Shown: positions 1-6,450 of the stretch, in pieces
Layout: every line of letters begins with the position of its first letter
How positions within the stretch are numbered: position 1 is the stretch's first letter
DNA from: Deltaproteobacteria bacterium RIFOXYA12_FULL_61_11
Lineage (GTDB): Bacteria > Bdellovibrionota_F > JAHFAK01 > YA12-FULL-61-11
Reading direction: 5' to 3'
Assembly (NCBI GenBank): GCA_001799195.1
Contig: MGSU01000166.1
Span: 1 to 8,839, forward strand
Length of the DNA stretch: 8,839 nt
Notes under the pieces: generated by a model
The model's database searches: none
The model's input: only the letters and a program-made list of their open reading frames with translations
Told to the model about the DNA's origin: nothing
Position numbers and translations under genes: made by a program

Positions 1-72
1 CCCCCGTCGGCGCCACCCCAACGTGGTGACTAGAACAATATACAATCCACCCAAGACGGAAGGGTTACCGAA

Positions 73-116
73 GCAAGCCGAATTCGCTTGCATTCCGCCC
101 CCTACTCGGCTACAAG
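73..116 (+). promoter_or_regulatory. Candidate sigma70-type promoter with an overlapping near-palindrome, upstream of the DUF1015-xylB-xylA genes
   Basis: TTGCAT at 88-93 and TACAAG at 111-116 are separated by 17 nt, an acceptable but weak sigma70 pair (3/6 and 4/6 matches). They would start transcription near 123 and leave a leader of roughly 40 nt before the ATG at 166. A near-palindrome covers 73-91: arms GCAAG (73-77) and CTTGC (87-91) around CGAATTCG (79-86), with one extra C at 78. It overlaps the -35, where a repressor could act. An alternative -10-like TACAAT at 41-46 has no convincing -35. This is a pattern match only. Confidence 0.35.
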
Positions 117-154
117 AACTCGTCATTTCAATTCGTTCCTAGTTCACCATCGCG

Positions 155-160
155 AGGAGG
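155..160 (+). promoter_or_regulatory. Strong Shine-Dalgarno site that fixes the DUF1015 start
   Basis: AGGAGG lies 5 nt before the ATG at 166. It decides in favour of that start over an in-frame TTG at 88, whose extra 26 residues do not match the family and which has no comparable ribosome binding site. Confidence 0.85.
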
Positions 161-165
161 TCCCC

Positions 166-1389
166 ATGAACTTCGTCAACCCCTTCATCGCGCTCCTACC
201 TGATGCGGCGCGCGTATCCGACCTGACCGCGGTCCCCTATGATGTGGTCACCGAAACCGAGGTCCGCGCAATCGTCGAACGCAACCCGCTGAGTTTCCTT
301 CGCATGACGCGCCCCGAGGTCAATTTCCCTATCGGCATCGATCCCCACTCCGAGCAGGTATACCACAAGGCCCGCGAGGTCTTCCAAGCCTCCCTCGCCG
401 CCGACCACTTCACCCGTGATACCGCTCCGGCCGTCTACGTCTATTCCCAATCCATCTCCGATCATAGTCAGCGCGGCCTCGTCTGTTGCTACCCGGTCGA
501 CCTGTACGACGAGGGGCTCATCGTCAAACACGAGAACACGCGCGCCGACAAGGAAAAAGACCGCACCGACCACCTCTTGGCTGTGTCCTGCCATCCCGGA
601 CCGCTCTTCCTCGCCTATCGCGACATTGCGGGGATCGATGCCATCCTGGAACGCGAAACCAAGCGCCCGCCTCTCTACGACTTGACCTCCGAGGACGGGG
701 TTTCTCATCAGGTCTGGAAGATCTCCAACCCCGAGGTCCTTGCAGAAATACGCGAGGGCTTTTCCTCCATACCCAACTTGTACATTGCCGACGGCCATCA
801 CCGCGCAGCGGCCGCCAGCAGGGCCCGAGCCACGCTCCGAGCGGCCAACCCCCGACACAACGGCAGCGAGGACTACAATTTCTCGCTGGGGGTGATGTTC
901 CCGGCCGACCAGTTGCGCATCCTCCCCTACAACCGCGTGATCGTGCGCCTGCCCAGCGATGCCTCGACCTTCCTTAAGGAACTATCGAGCAAATTCAATA
1001 TCTTCGAGACGGAACAACCCCGCCCTCGAGAGAAGGGCCGGGTGAACCTCTACTTGGGCGGGAAGTGGTGGCAATGCAAGCTCGAACCCGTGCTCGGTTC
1101 GGTGCTCGATCAAATGGACGTCAACCAACTCCAGCAGCAGATCCTCCAACCTTTCCTGGGGATCACCAACCCTCGCACCGACAAGAACATCGACTTCATC
1201 GGCGGGACCGACAGCATCGACAAGATCGAGCGCCGGGTGCAGAGCGGCGAAGCCCAGATGGGCATCAGCCTCTACCCGACCCAGATGGACGAGTTTCTCG
1301 CCGTTTCCGACGCCCGGCAACTGATGCCGCCGAAATCGACCTGGTTCGAACCCAAACTGCGCTCCGGCTTCTTCATCCATACCTTCTGA
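166..1389 (+). CDS. DUF1015 family protein
   Basis: A 407-residue cytoplasmic protein of the DUF1015 family, with no signal peptide or membrane segment. The N-terminus has the family pattern of a short hydrophobic start, an Asp/Ala-rich stretch and a PYDVV motif, followed by NPLSFL and a Pro-Glu turn. The hallmark ADGHHR is at residues 208-213, and the C-terminal signature MPPKSTWFEPKL starts at residue 387, just before the end. The length is normal for the family, so the gene looks complete. The DGHHR motif resembles the ParB/sulfiredoxin fold, which includes free-serine kinases such as SerK. In some bacteria DUF1015 genes lie near serine biosynthesis genes (from memory). The biochemical role is not established. 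Here it leads a xylose gene pair, 19 nt before xylB and probably co-transcribed, which hints at a phosphotransfer or regulatory role but proves nothing. The family assignment is firm; the function is unknown. Confidence 0.9.
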   Translation: MNFVNPFIALLPDAARVSDLTAVPYDVVTETEVRAIVERNPLSFLRMTRPEVNFPIGIDPHSEQVYHKAREVFQASLAADHFTRDTAPAVYVYSQSISDHSQRGLVCCYPVDLYDEGLIVKHENTRADKEKDRTDHLLAVSCHPGPLFLAYRDIAGIDAILERETKRPPLYDLTSEDGVSHQVWKISNPEVLAEIREGFSSIPNLYIADGHHRAAAASRARATLRAANPRHNGSEDYNFSLGVMFPADQLRILPYNRVIVRLPSDASTFLKELSSKFNIFETEQPRPREKGRVNLYLGGKWWQCKLEPVLGSVLDQMDVNQLQQQILQPFLGITNPRTDKNIDFIGGTDSIDKIERRVQSGEAQMGISLYPTQMDEFLAVSDARQLMPPKSTWFEPKLRSGFFIHTF

Positions 1390-1408
1390 CCCGGAACTCT
1401 CCCGAGCT

Positions 1409-2917
1409 ATGCCCGCCTCGCCGCTTCGCGACCGCTTTCTCGGGATCGACCTCGGCAGCTCGTCGATCAAGGTGTGTCTCTTCGCTGCCGACCGACGGAC
1501 AGTATTGGGAGAAGCCACCCTGCCGACCGGCGGCCTGGAGATTATCAGTCCCCGTCCGGGTTGGGCCGAGCAAGCCCCAGAGGAGTGGTGGAGGCAGGTC
1601 AAGGCCGCGATCTCCTCGCTGCGCAGACAACACGGCGCCGATTTGCAGCGGCTGGGCGGTATCGGCATCGCGTATCAGATGCACGGGCTGGTCTTGGTCG
1701 ATCGGGCGGGTACTCCCTTGCGGCGGGCGATTCTCTGGTGCGACGGTCGGGCCGTCCCCCTGGCCGAAGAACTCGCTGCGGAACTCCCCGATCGGCCGAC
1801 TTGGCTGCGTCGGCACGGCAATCTCCCCGGCAATTTCACCGCCACGAGAATAGCGTGGGTCGCTCGGCACGAGCCTCGGCTCCTGGACCAGGCATGGAAG
1901 GCCCTCTTGCCGGGGGATTGGCTCGCCTTGGCCTTGACCGGCGAAGCAGGCACGACGTCCTCCGGACTCTCCGAAGCCATCCTGTGGGACTATCCCGGCA
2001 ACTGCCTGTCGGCCGAAGCGCTCGCCCTGTTCGGACTTCCCAAGGAGATCCTCCCCTCCCTGGTCCCGACGTTCGGCCTCCAAGGCCGGCTCACCCCTGC
2101 TGTCGCACAAGAACTCGAGCTTCCCGTAGGCGTGCCGATCACCTATCGCGCCGGCGACCAACCGAACCAGGCTCTCGCCCTGGGGGTACTGGAACCAGGG
2201 CAGGTGGCGGCAGGCTGCGGCACCTCGGGGGTCGTCTTCGCCGTGACCGAACACCTGTCCTCTGCCGCGAGCGAGCAGGTCAATGTCTTCCTGCACGTCG
2301 GCCATGCTCCGGAGGCCCCTCGCCTCGGACTGCTGTTGTGCCTCTCGGGAGCCGGCAGTCTCCAGGCTTGGCTGCGTCGGCTCCTGGGTTCCTCCCTCGA
2401 CGGACACGCAGCCCTGGATCGTTTGGCTGCCGGGGTCCCCTTCGGCAGCGACGGCTTGCTGGTCCTCCCCTTCGGCAACGGTGCCGAACGCATCCTCTCC
2501 AACCGCGACCCCGGCGCCTCGTTCCATGGACTGCGTTTCTCCCGCCACGGAGTGCCTCATTTGGCGAGGGCGGCCCAAGAAGGCATCGCCCTGGCCCTCG
2601 ACCACGGTCTCGAAGCGATGCGTCGGCGGGGTTGTGAACCTGCTGCCTTGACCGCGAGCAGGACCGGGCTCTTCCGCAGTCCGGTCTTCGCCTCCACCCT
2701 CACAACTCTGACCGGTCTTCCCATCACCCTCGTCGAGAGCGACGGTGCCCAGGGAGCAGCCCGGGCGGCTGCCTTCGGAGCCGGGTACTACCCGAGTCTG
2801 AAGGAAGCCACCCAGGGTTTACGCGAACAGGAGAGGTACGAACCCCGCGTGGAGCTGGCCGAGGAGGTGAACGACCTCCGTCAGCGTTGGCAAGAACTGG
2901 TAAACAGGATCCCTTGA
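1409..2917 (+). CDS. xylB: Xylulokinase (FGGY carbohydrate kinase)
   Basis: Phosphorylates D-xylulose with ATP to D-xylulose 5-phosphate in the cytoplasm, feeding the pentose phosphate pathway. The 502-residue length is normal for FGGY kinases. The first actin-like domain opens with the phosphate loop FLGIDLGSSSIKV (Asp14). The xylulokinase sugar-binding motif YQMHG follows (MHG at 91-93), then ILWCDGR. The catalytic Asp is D250 in YRAGDQPN, followed by the second-domain nucleotide loop GCGTSGVVFAV. The C-terminal SDGAQGAARAAAFGAGY is the usual adenosine-binding end. MHG together with LWxDGR separates xylulokinase from glycerol, ribulose and rhamnulose kinases. The YRAGDQPN and HAPEAPRLGLLLC segments place it in the clade seen in Bacteroidota-like bacteria rather than with E. 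coli XylB. The ATG has only a weak GGAA 12 nt upstream, so translation probably depends on ribosomes leaving the DUF1015 gene 19 nt earlier. The next gene encodes the matching isomerase. Confidence 0.93.
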   Translation: MPASPLRDRFLGIDLGSSSIKVCLFAADRRTVLGEATLPTGGLEIISPRPGWAEQAPEEWWRQVKAAISSLRRQHGADLQRLGGIGIAYQMHGLVLVDRAGTPLRRAILWCDGRAVPLAEELAAELPDRPTWLRRHGNLPGNFTATRIAWVARHEPRLLDQAWKALLPGDWLALALTGEAGTTSSGLSEAILWDYPGNCLSAEALALFGLPKEILPSLVPTFGLQGRLTPAVAQELELPVGVPITYRAGDQPNQALALGVLEPGQVAAGCGTSGVVFAVTEHLSSAASEQVNVFLHVGHAPEAPRLGLLLCLSGAGSLQAWLRRLLGSSLDGHAALDRLAAGVPFGSDGLLVLPFGNGAERILSNRDPGASFHGLRFSRHGVPHLARAAQEGIALALDHGLEAMRRRGCEPAALTASRTGLFRSPVFASTLTTLTGLPITLVESDGAQGAARAAAFGAGYYPSLKEATQGLREQERYEPRVELAEEVNDLRQRWQELVNRIP

Positions 2918-2927
2918 TCCCAAGGAG
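2907..2927 (+). promoter_or_regulatory. xylB-xylA junction: Shine-Dalgarno site within two competing hairpins
   Basis: AAGGAG at 2922-2927 lies 7 nt before the ATG at 2935 and fixes the isomerase start. An earlier in-frame start at 2887 would lie inside xylB. Two small hairpins compete here: GGATC (2907-2911) with GATCC (2916-2920), and CCTTG (2912-2916) with CAAGG (2921-2925). The second would cover part of the ribosome binding site. Both include the xylB stop at 2915-2917, so a terminating ribosome would open them. The pairing is exact, but function is inferred. Confidence 0.5.
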
Positions 2928-2934
2928 CCTCACG

Positions 2935-4074
2935 ATGACAAAGTCCCCTTCCTACCACAGCATCTGCCGCTGGACCTTCCACGCCGGCCGCGGCGGTTTC
3001 GTTCCAGCGGACATCAGACCGGCCTGGACCGGTGATCGCCTGGACTCAGCGGGTTTCGTCCGCTTGGTCGCCGAGAAGCTGAGGCCTCGCCTACCCTCCC
3101 ACGTCGTACTCGGCGTTGAACTGCACTACGACACCGAGATCCACGAAGCCAATGCGGCCGAACTGGCCTCGGCCTTGAGCGCTACGGGGTTGCATCTCGC
3201 CATGATCACCCCGGGAGCCCACTCCCATTTCGCTTATGGCGGACTGGCCTCGCTCGACCCACGGGAGTTGGAGCAATGCAGGAACCTCGGCCGTAAAACG
3301 ATCGAACTCGCCTATGGCCCGTTACGATCCGCGTGGCACCCGGACCCTGCCCTGGCTCCGTCCCTGGTGATTTGGAACGGCTCGTTCGGCTATGACCTCC
3401 CCAGCATCGCGCTGCGCGAGATGTACCAGACGCTGAAACGCTCGCTGCTGGACCTCTCCCGATACGAACGAGCCCTTGGGGGCGACCTCTTCCTCGCCCT
3501 CGAACCCAAACCCAACGAAGGTCACCCGGCTATGCTCCTCCCGACCGTGGCCAGCGCCCTGGTCCTCTGGCACCAACTCGCCTCCGAGCACGGCCTCGAC
3601 CTCTCCCGCAGAGGTCTGAACATGGAACTCGGACACTCGGAGATGCTGGGGCTCGATCCGGTGTTCGACCTGGTCGAGCAACTCGAGGAAGCGCGGGTCA
3701 TGCACCTGCACCTCAATTCCCAGGGAGGAGCCGATGGGTTGAGCCTTGGCGGAGCAGGCAAGTTCGACCTGGACTACGGCTTCCGGCCGAGCGCTTCCGG
3801 CTTGGCCCTGTGCGGTCTCCTCGACAAAGCAGGATACCGCCGCTGGCTGGGCCACGACCTGCAACCGCGCTCCTATGACGACGAAAACCAGGCCCTCGAC
3901 CGCGTGGTGCGCGCGATCCTCGGATACGAAGCCTGCGCCGCGGCGGCCGCCGACCTGAACGAAGAGGCGCTGCTCGCGCTCCTGGCCGCACGAGAGACCG
4001 CCATGGCCGAGGATCTGATCAGGTCCTCACTGCACGACGCCTGGAAAATCTTCGACCGCTGGTATCGGTGTTGA
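2935..4074 (+). CDS. xylA: Xylose isomerase family TIM-barrel protein, class I-like with an altered metal site
   Basis: A 379-residue cytoplasmic protein that aligns by eye along its length with actinobacterial xylose isomerases (about 388 residues). Those enzymes interconvert D-xylose and D-xylulose using two divalent metals. By comparison with Streptomyces XylA, the active site is largely kept: W13 (W16), F22 (F26), H64 in ELHYD (H54), W147 in VIWNG (W137), E190 and K192 in LEPKPNE (E181, K183), E231 and H234 in MELGH (E217, H220), D278 and D280 in KFDLDY (D255, D257) and D308 in GHDLQP (D287). The metal-1 ligand D245, in the family motif HIDLNGQ, is H259 here (HLHLNSQ). The loop from there to D278 is about 9 residues longer and rich in Gly. 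Position directly after xylB supports a role in xylose or a similar ketose pathway. The altered metal site could mean a different metal or a different aldose, so the symbol is tentative. The start is set by AAGGAG 7 nt upstream. Confidence 0.82.
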   Translation: MTKSPSYHSICRWTFHAGRGGFVPADIRPAWTGDRLDSAGFVRLVAEKLRPRLPSHVVLGVELHYDTEIHEANAAELASALSATGLHLAMITPGAHSHFAYGGLASLDPRELEQCRNLGRKTIELAYGPLRSAWHPDPALAPSLVIWNGSFGYDLPSIALREMYQTLKRSLLDLSRYERALGGDLFLALEPKPNEGHPAMLLPTVASALVLWHQLASEHGLDLSRRGLNMELGHSEMLGLDPVFDLVEQLEEARVMHLHLNSQGGADGLSLGGAGKFDLDYGFRPSASGLALCGLLDKAGYRRWLGHDLQPRSYDDENQALDRVVRAILGYEACAAAAADLNEEALLALLAARETAMAEDLIRSSLHDAWKIFDRWYRC

Positions 4075-4095
4075 TCCAACGAAATCACCAACACC
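4067..4095 (+). terminator. Possible weak hairpin at the end of the xylose genes
   Basis: GGTGTTG (4067-4073) can pair exactly with CAACACC (4089-4095) over a 15-nt loop. The stem overlaps the isomerase stop codon and has no T-run after it, so it is not a classical intrinsic terminator. It may stabilise the 3' end or be chance. Confidence 0.2.
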
Positions 4096-4099
4096 AGGG

Positions 4100-4128
4100 T
4101 GGTCATCGCCCGAACTTCATGCTATCCT
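4100..4128 (+). promoter_or_regulatory. Candidate extended -10 promoter for the envelope genes
   Basis: TGGTCA (4100-4105, 4/6 to the -35 consensus) is followed after 17 nt by TATCCT (4123-4128, 4/6). A TG one base before the -10 gives the extended form TGCTATCCT. Transcription would start near 4135, about 50 nt before the lipoprotein ATG. It lies in the 113-nt gap between xylA and the lipoprotein gene, the largest gap between genes in the window, which supports a separate transcription unit. Confidence 0.4.
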
Positions 4129-4187
4129 TCGACAGTTCGCCTGAGCAAACATCACGGCGAGAACCTGAAAGCGCGGAGATACCGGTC

Positions 4188-4829
4188 ATGCCCACAGCCC
4201 TCGTGTCGTCCTTCCTCCTGCTCGCGCTCTTCACCGGTCTGGGTTGCACCGAAGAGAAAGACAAGACCGGGGGGACCACGCCGAGCACCTCCGCGGACCA
4301 AGATAAAAAAGATGCTTCTGCCGACGGCCAAGCCGCGGTCGATTACCTGACCCCGATCAGCGAAAAATGGGAAACCCTTCGCCAAGAGAAGGGGTTGACC
4401 GATAAGCTGGCCGATATCAACCTCCGCGACTGGAACGAGCAACAGAAGAAGATCTCGGAACTCGCTGGAGGCAAACCCACGGTCCTCGTCTTCGTCGGTC
4501 CGAGTTGTCCTTACAGCAAGAAATACATGGACATGCTCAAGTCCAAGATGGATGACCTCGAGAAGGACCTGGCCTTCGTCTTCGTAGCCCTCGGTCCTGC
4601 CGACGAGGCCAAGTTCTACCTGGAGAAGATCAAATACCCCTGGTCCTTCCTCGTCGACCCCCAGGAAATCTACGCCGCGCAGTACGGCTACGTGGGCGAG
4701 GTCCCCTACTCGGTCTTCCTGACCTCGGACGGCACCATTGTGGGCGTCCTGGCCGGATACGTCGCCGAGAACGAACAGGCCTTCCTGCGGCTGTTCGAAC
4801 AGCTCGCGGCCTATCCCGAAACCGACTGA
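4188..4829 (+). CDS. Probable thioredoxin-fold lipoprotein with a single-cysteine CPYS motif
   Basis: A 213-residue exported protein. The N-terminus is a short hydrophobic signal ending in FTGLGC, so Cys20 is the likely lipidation site. The Gly at position -3 makes this a weak lipobox, and plain secretion remains possible. A charged Lys/Asp/Ser/Thr linker (about 21-50) follows, then a thioredoxin-like domain (about 75-213). TVLVFVGPSCPYS carries the active-site motif C107-P-Y-S110, with the second cysteine of the usual CxxC replaced by Ser. The cis-proline is P173 in EVPYSVFL, and SDGTIVGVLAGY is the typical last strand pair. No other cysteine is present after Cys20. A one-cysteine Trx fold suggests a mixed-disulfide, peroxidase-like or isomerase role rather than simple two-electron reduction. 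The start ATG has GGAG 9 nt upstream; an in-frame start at 4068 would add about 40 residues before the signal and was not used. The first barrel gene follows 7 nt after the stop, so the three envelope genes are probably one operon. Confidence 0.75.
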   Translation: MPTALVSSFLLLALFTGLGCTEEKDKTGGTTPSTSADQDKKDASADGQAAVDYLTPISEKWETLRQEKGLTDKLADINLRDWNEQQKKISELAGGKPTVLVFVGPSCPYSKKYMDMLKSKMDDLEKDLAFVFVALGPADEAKFYLEKIKYPWSFLVDPQEIYAAQYGYVGEVPYSVFLTSDGTIVGVLAGYVAENEQAFLRLFEQLAAYPETD

Positions 4830-4836
4830 GCCCTCC

Positions 4837-6450
4837 TTGCCGGCGGCCATCCTCGTTCGCAGGCGGACGCTCATCGTCTTGGTAGTCCTCCTGTTCGGCC
4901 TTCCCTCCGAGCCGCGAGCCTATGACCTCCACGCCGTGTATACCGAGGACTGCAAGGTCCAGGTCGGCTTCTTCCTCGCCGTGGATGCGGTGAACGTCAT
5001 CCTGCTCGACCTCGAAGGACGAGCCCGTTCCATTCCCCGGGAACAGCTCCGGAGTCTGGCTCTCTTCTCGGTCCTGACCAACCCTCTCGCGGCCGTGGTC
5101 CTCGATCCCCTCGTCCTCGAACATCTACGGCTGGTCCACGTCGGCGGTTCCGATACTCCGCTCTTCACCGGTTTCGCGGTCAAGTTCCTCGAGGACCTGG
5201 TCATTTTCCACGACCTCCAGGGTGCTTCTCACGTCTTCGACATGCACGACCTCACGGCCCTCCGTCCCCTAGACCTGGAACCCGGCAGGGTCGTGCGGGC
5301 CGAGAGCGTCAGCGAGCCGGACCTCGATCTCGGCCTTGGGCTCGACCAGTGTTCCGAACACCCCCCGCAGCGCGGCAGTAGCCCGCCGACCAGGTTAATC
5401 TCCGACCGTATCCGTATCAACGGGTACCTCGACGAGTTGGCCGAGGCCTTCGAACGCCTGAAGAGCTACGAGGAACGGACCTATCTCTACGCCCGACCCT
5501 TCCTGTTCCCCGAACGCACCCGATTGGTCCTGCTGCTGCGCAACGATCTGGCAGAGATCTTCCAGAGCGGGGTCCTGCCCGTGGCCTTCGAATGGTCCAC
5601 CGGTACCCCCTACCGTTTCCAGAGCCACACGACCATCGGCGCTCAAATCCCCTCCTGGCTGCCCACGCTGACCCCGGTCTTCGCGCTCTCCTCAGAGGTA
5701 AAATCGCACCTTTTCAATGCCTTATTTATCGGTAACGTCGCCGCCTTGTCCGCGGGCACCTCGCTCTTCGCCGAAGGCCCCTTCGGTGTGGTTTTGGACC
5801 GTGCCTATGCGATCGAACCGGGATTCAACTACCTCGCCATGATGGGGGCCGATTACCTCTCGTGGTCGGTATCGCTCGGCACCCTGTTCGCGACCTATGG
5901 TCTCAAGACCCCCACCCTGCAACGCGAGGTGCTCGGCAGCGAGGTCTCGCCGGTCCTCCGCCTGATGCGCACCACGGCCAGGACCAGGCTGCGCCTGCTC
6001 TATGGTTACAGCGACCTCGACCGCACCGGGACCGAACTTGGGGATTACTTATTGTTGGACAGCTCCGGTGAATCCATGACCGACGCGGCCCTCGAGGCAG
6101 AAGCCTCGCCCCCCCCCGGAACCTCCTCCCCGATCCCGAACCCGACCAGCTTCTCGCTCCGTTGCGACGTCCTCCGCTTGGGCCTGGATCTGGACCTCGA
6201 CGACAGTATTCAGCTCACCCTGGACGGTATCCTCGTACACGGCCGCTACCGCGAGCGCGGTTCCGCCTCTGATGTTGATTTCCGCTTCACCGACCTCCTA
6301 CCGCGACTGACCGTCCGGCACCAGTTCGGGCACTACGTTTCTCTGCGCGGTTTCCTCCACCTGCCCTGGCGCTATCACGACGTGGCCGGCCAGGACCGGG
6401 GTTGGAACCACGAATTCGGCTACGGAGGGCACTTTGAGCTGCTGTTCTAG
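4837..6450 (+). CDS. Predicted outer-membrane beta-barrel protein, paralogue 1, with N-terminal small-beta domain
   Basis: A 537-residue protein of no family I recognise. The TTG at 4837 is chosen because it gives a clean signal peptide: RRR at 8-10, hydrophobic core to about 22, likely cleavage after PRA28. It also starts 7 nt after the lipoprotein stop; the ribosome site is weak, so the start is uncertain. The mature part opens with HAVYTEDCKVQVG (Cys39) and a compact beta pattern ending LEGRARSIPREQL (59-71). A linker around Cys172 (QCSEHPPQRGSS) leads to a helical stretch with ERLKSYEE (206-213). The rest is a run of alternating polar and hydrophobic strands, with a Pro/Ser loop near 424-437 whose PPP is encoded by nine C in a row, ending in FELLF. 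A terminal Phe after alternating residues is the usual outer-membrane barrel signal. The downstream gene is a full-length paralogue. The cargo or ligand is unknown. Export and barrel fold are inferred from pattern only. Confidence 0.65.
   Translation: MPAAILVRRRTLIVLVVLLFGLPSEPRAYDLHAVYTEDCKVQVGFFLAVDAVNVILLDLEGRARSIPREQLRSLALFSVLTNPLAAVVLDPLVLEHLRLVHVGGSDTPLFTGFAVKFLEDLVIFHDLQGASHVFDMHDLTALRPLDLEPGRVVRAESVSEPDLDLGLGLDQCSEHPPQRGSSPPTRLISDRIRINGYLDELAEAFERLKSYEERTYLYARPFLFPERTRLVLLLRNDLAEIFQSGVLPVAFEWSTGTPYRFQSHTTIGAQIPSWLPTLTPVFALSSEVKSHLFNALFIGNVAALSAGTSLFAEGPFGVVLDRAYAIEPGFNYLAMMGADYLSWSVSLGTLFATYGLKTPTLQREVLGSEVSPVLRLMRTTARTRLRLLYGYSDLDRTGTELGDYLLLDSSGESMTDAALEAEASPPPGTSSPIPNPTSFSLRCDVLRLGLDLDLDDSIQLTLDGILVHGRYRERGSASDVDFRFTDLLPRLTVRHQFGHYVSLRGFLHLPWRYHDVAGQDRGWNHEFGYGGHFELLF
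6109..6117 (+). repeat. Homopolymeric C9 tract inside paralogue 1
   Basis: Nine consecutive C encode three Pro codons (residues 425-427) in a Pro/Ser loop of the predicted barrel. The reading frame is intact across it, because similarity to the downstream paralogue continues to the C-terminus. Confidence 0.9.
6424..6429 (+). promoter_or_regulatory. Shine-Dalgarno site for a TTG start inside the preceding gene
   Basis: GGAGGG within the last codons of paralogue 1 lies 4 nt before TTG at 6434. It supports that unusual start and the 17-nt overlap of the two reading frames. The next in-frame ATG at 6514 would remove the signal peptide. Confidence 0.7.

Noticed and set aside
1-60. Possible promoter at TACAAT 41-46
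   Set aside because: No -35 element at a normal spacing; the pair at 88-116 fits better.
88-165. N-terminal extension of the DUF1015 gene from a TTG start
   Set aside because: The extra residues are unlike the family, and AGGAGG directly precedes the ATG at 166.
1373-2605. 410-codon open frame on the - strand opposite xylB
   Set aside because: It lies fully antisense to a clear FGGY kinase, is rich in Gly, Gln and Arg with no recognisable motif, and is the usual shadow of a GC-rich gene.
1474-2637. 387-codon + frame overlapping xylB in another phase
   Set aside because: The translation is Arg/Pro/Ser-rich with no domain pattern, while xylB in the other frame has all expected motifs.
4738-4836. 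Longer start for barrel paralogue 1 inside the lipoprotein gene
   Set aside because: It would put about 33 non-hydrophobic residues before a good signal peptide; the TTG at 4837 is better.
4152-4874. 240-codon - strand frame opposite the thioredoxin-like lipoprotein
   Set aside because: No recognisable motif; the + strand gene has a signal peptide, a CPYS motif and a cis-proline in the right order.
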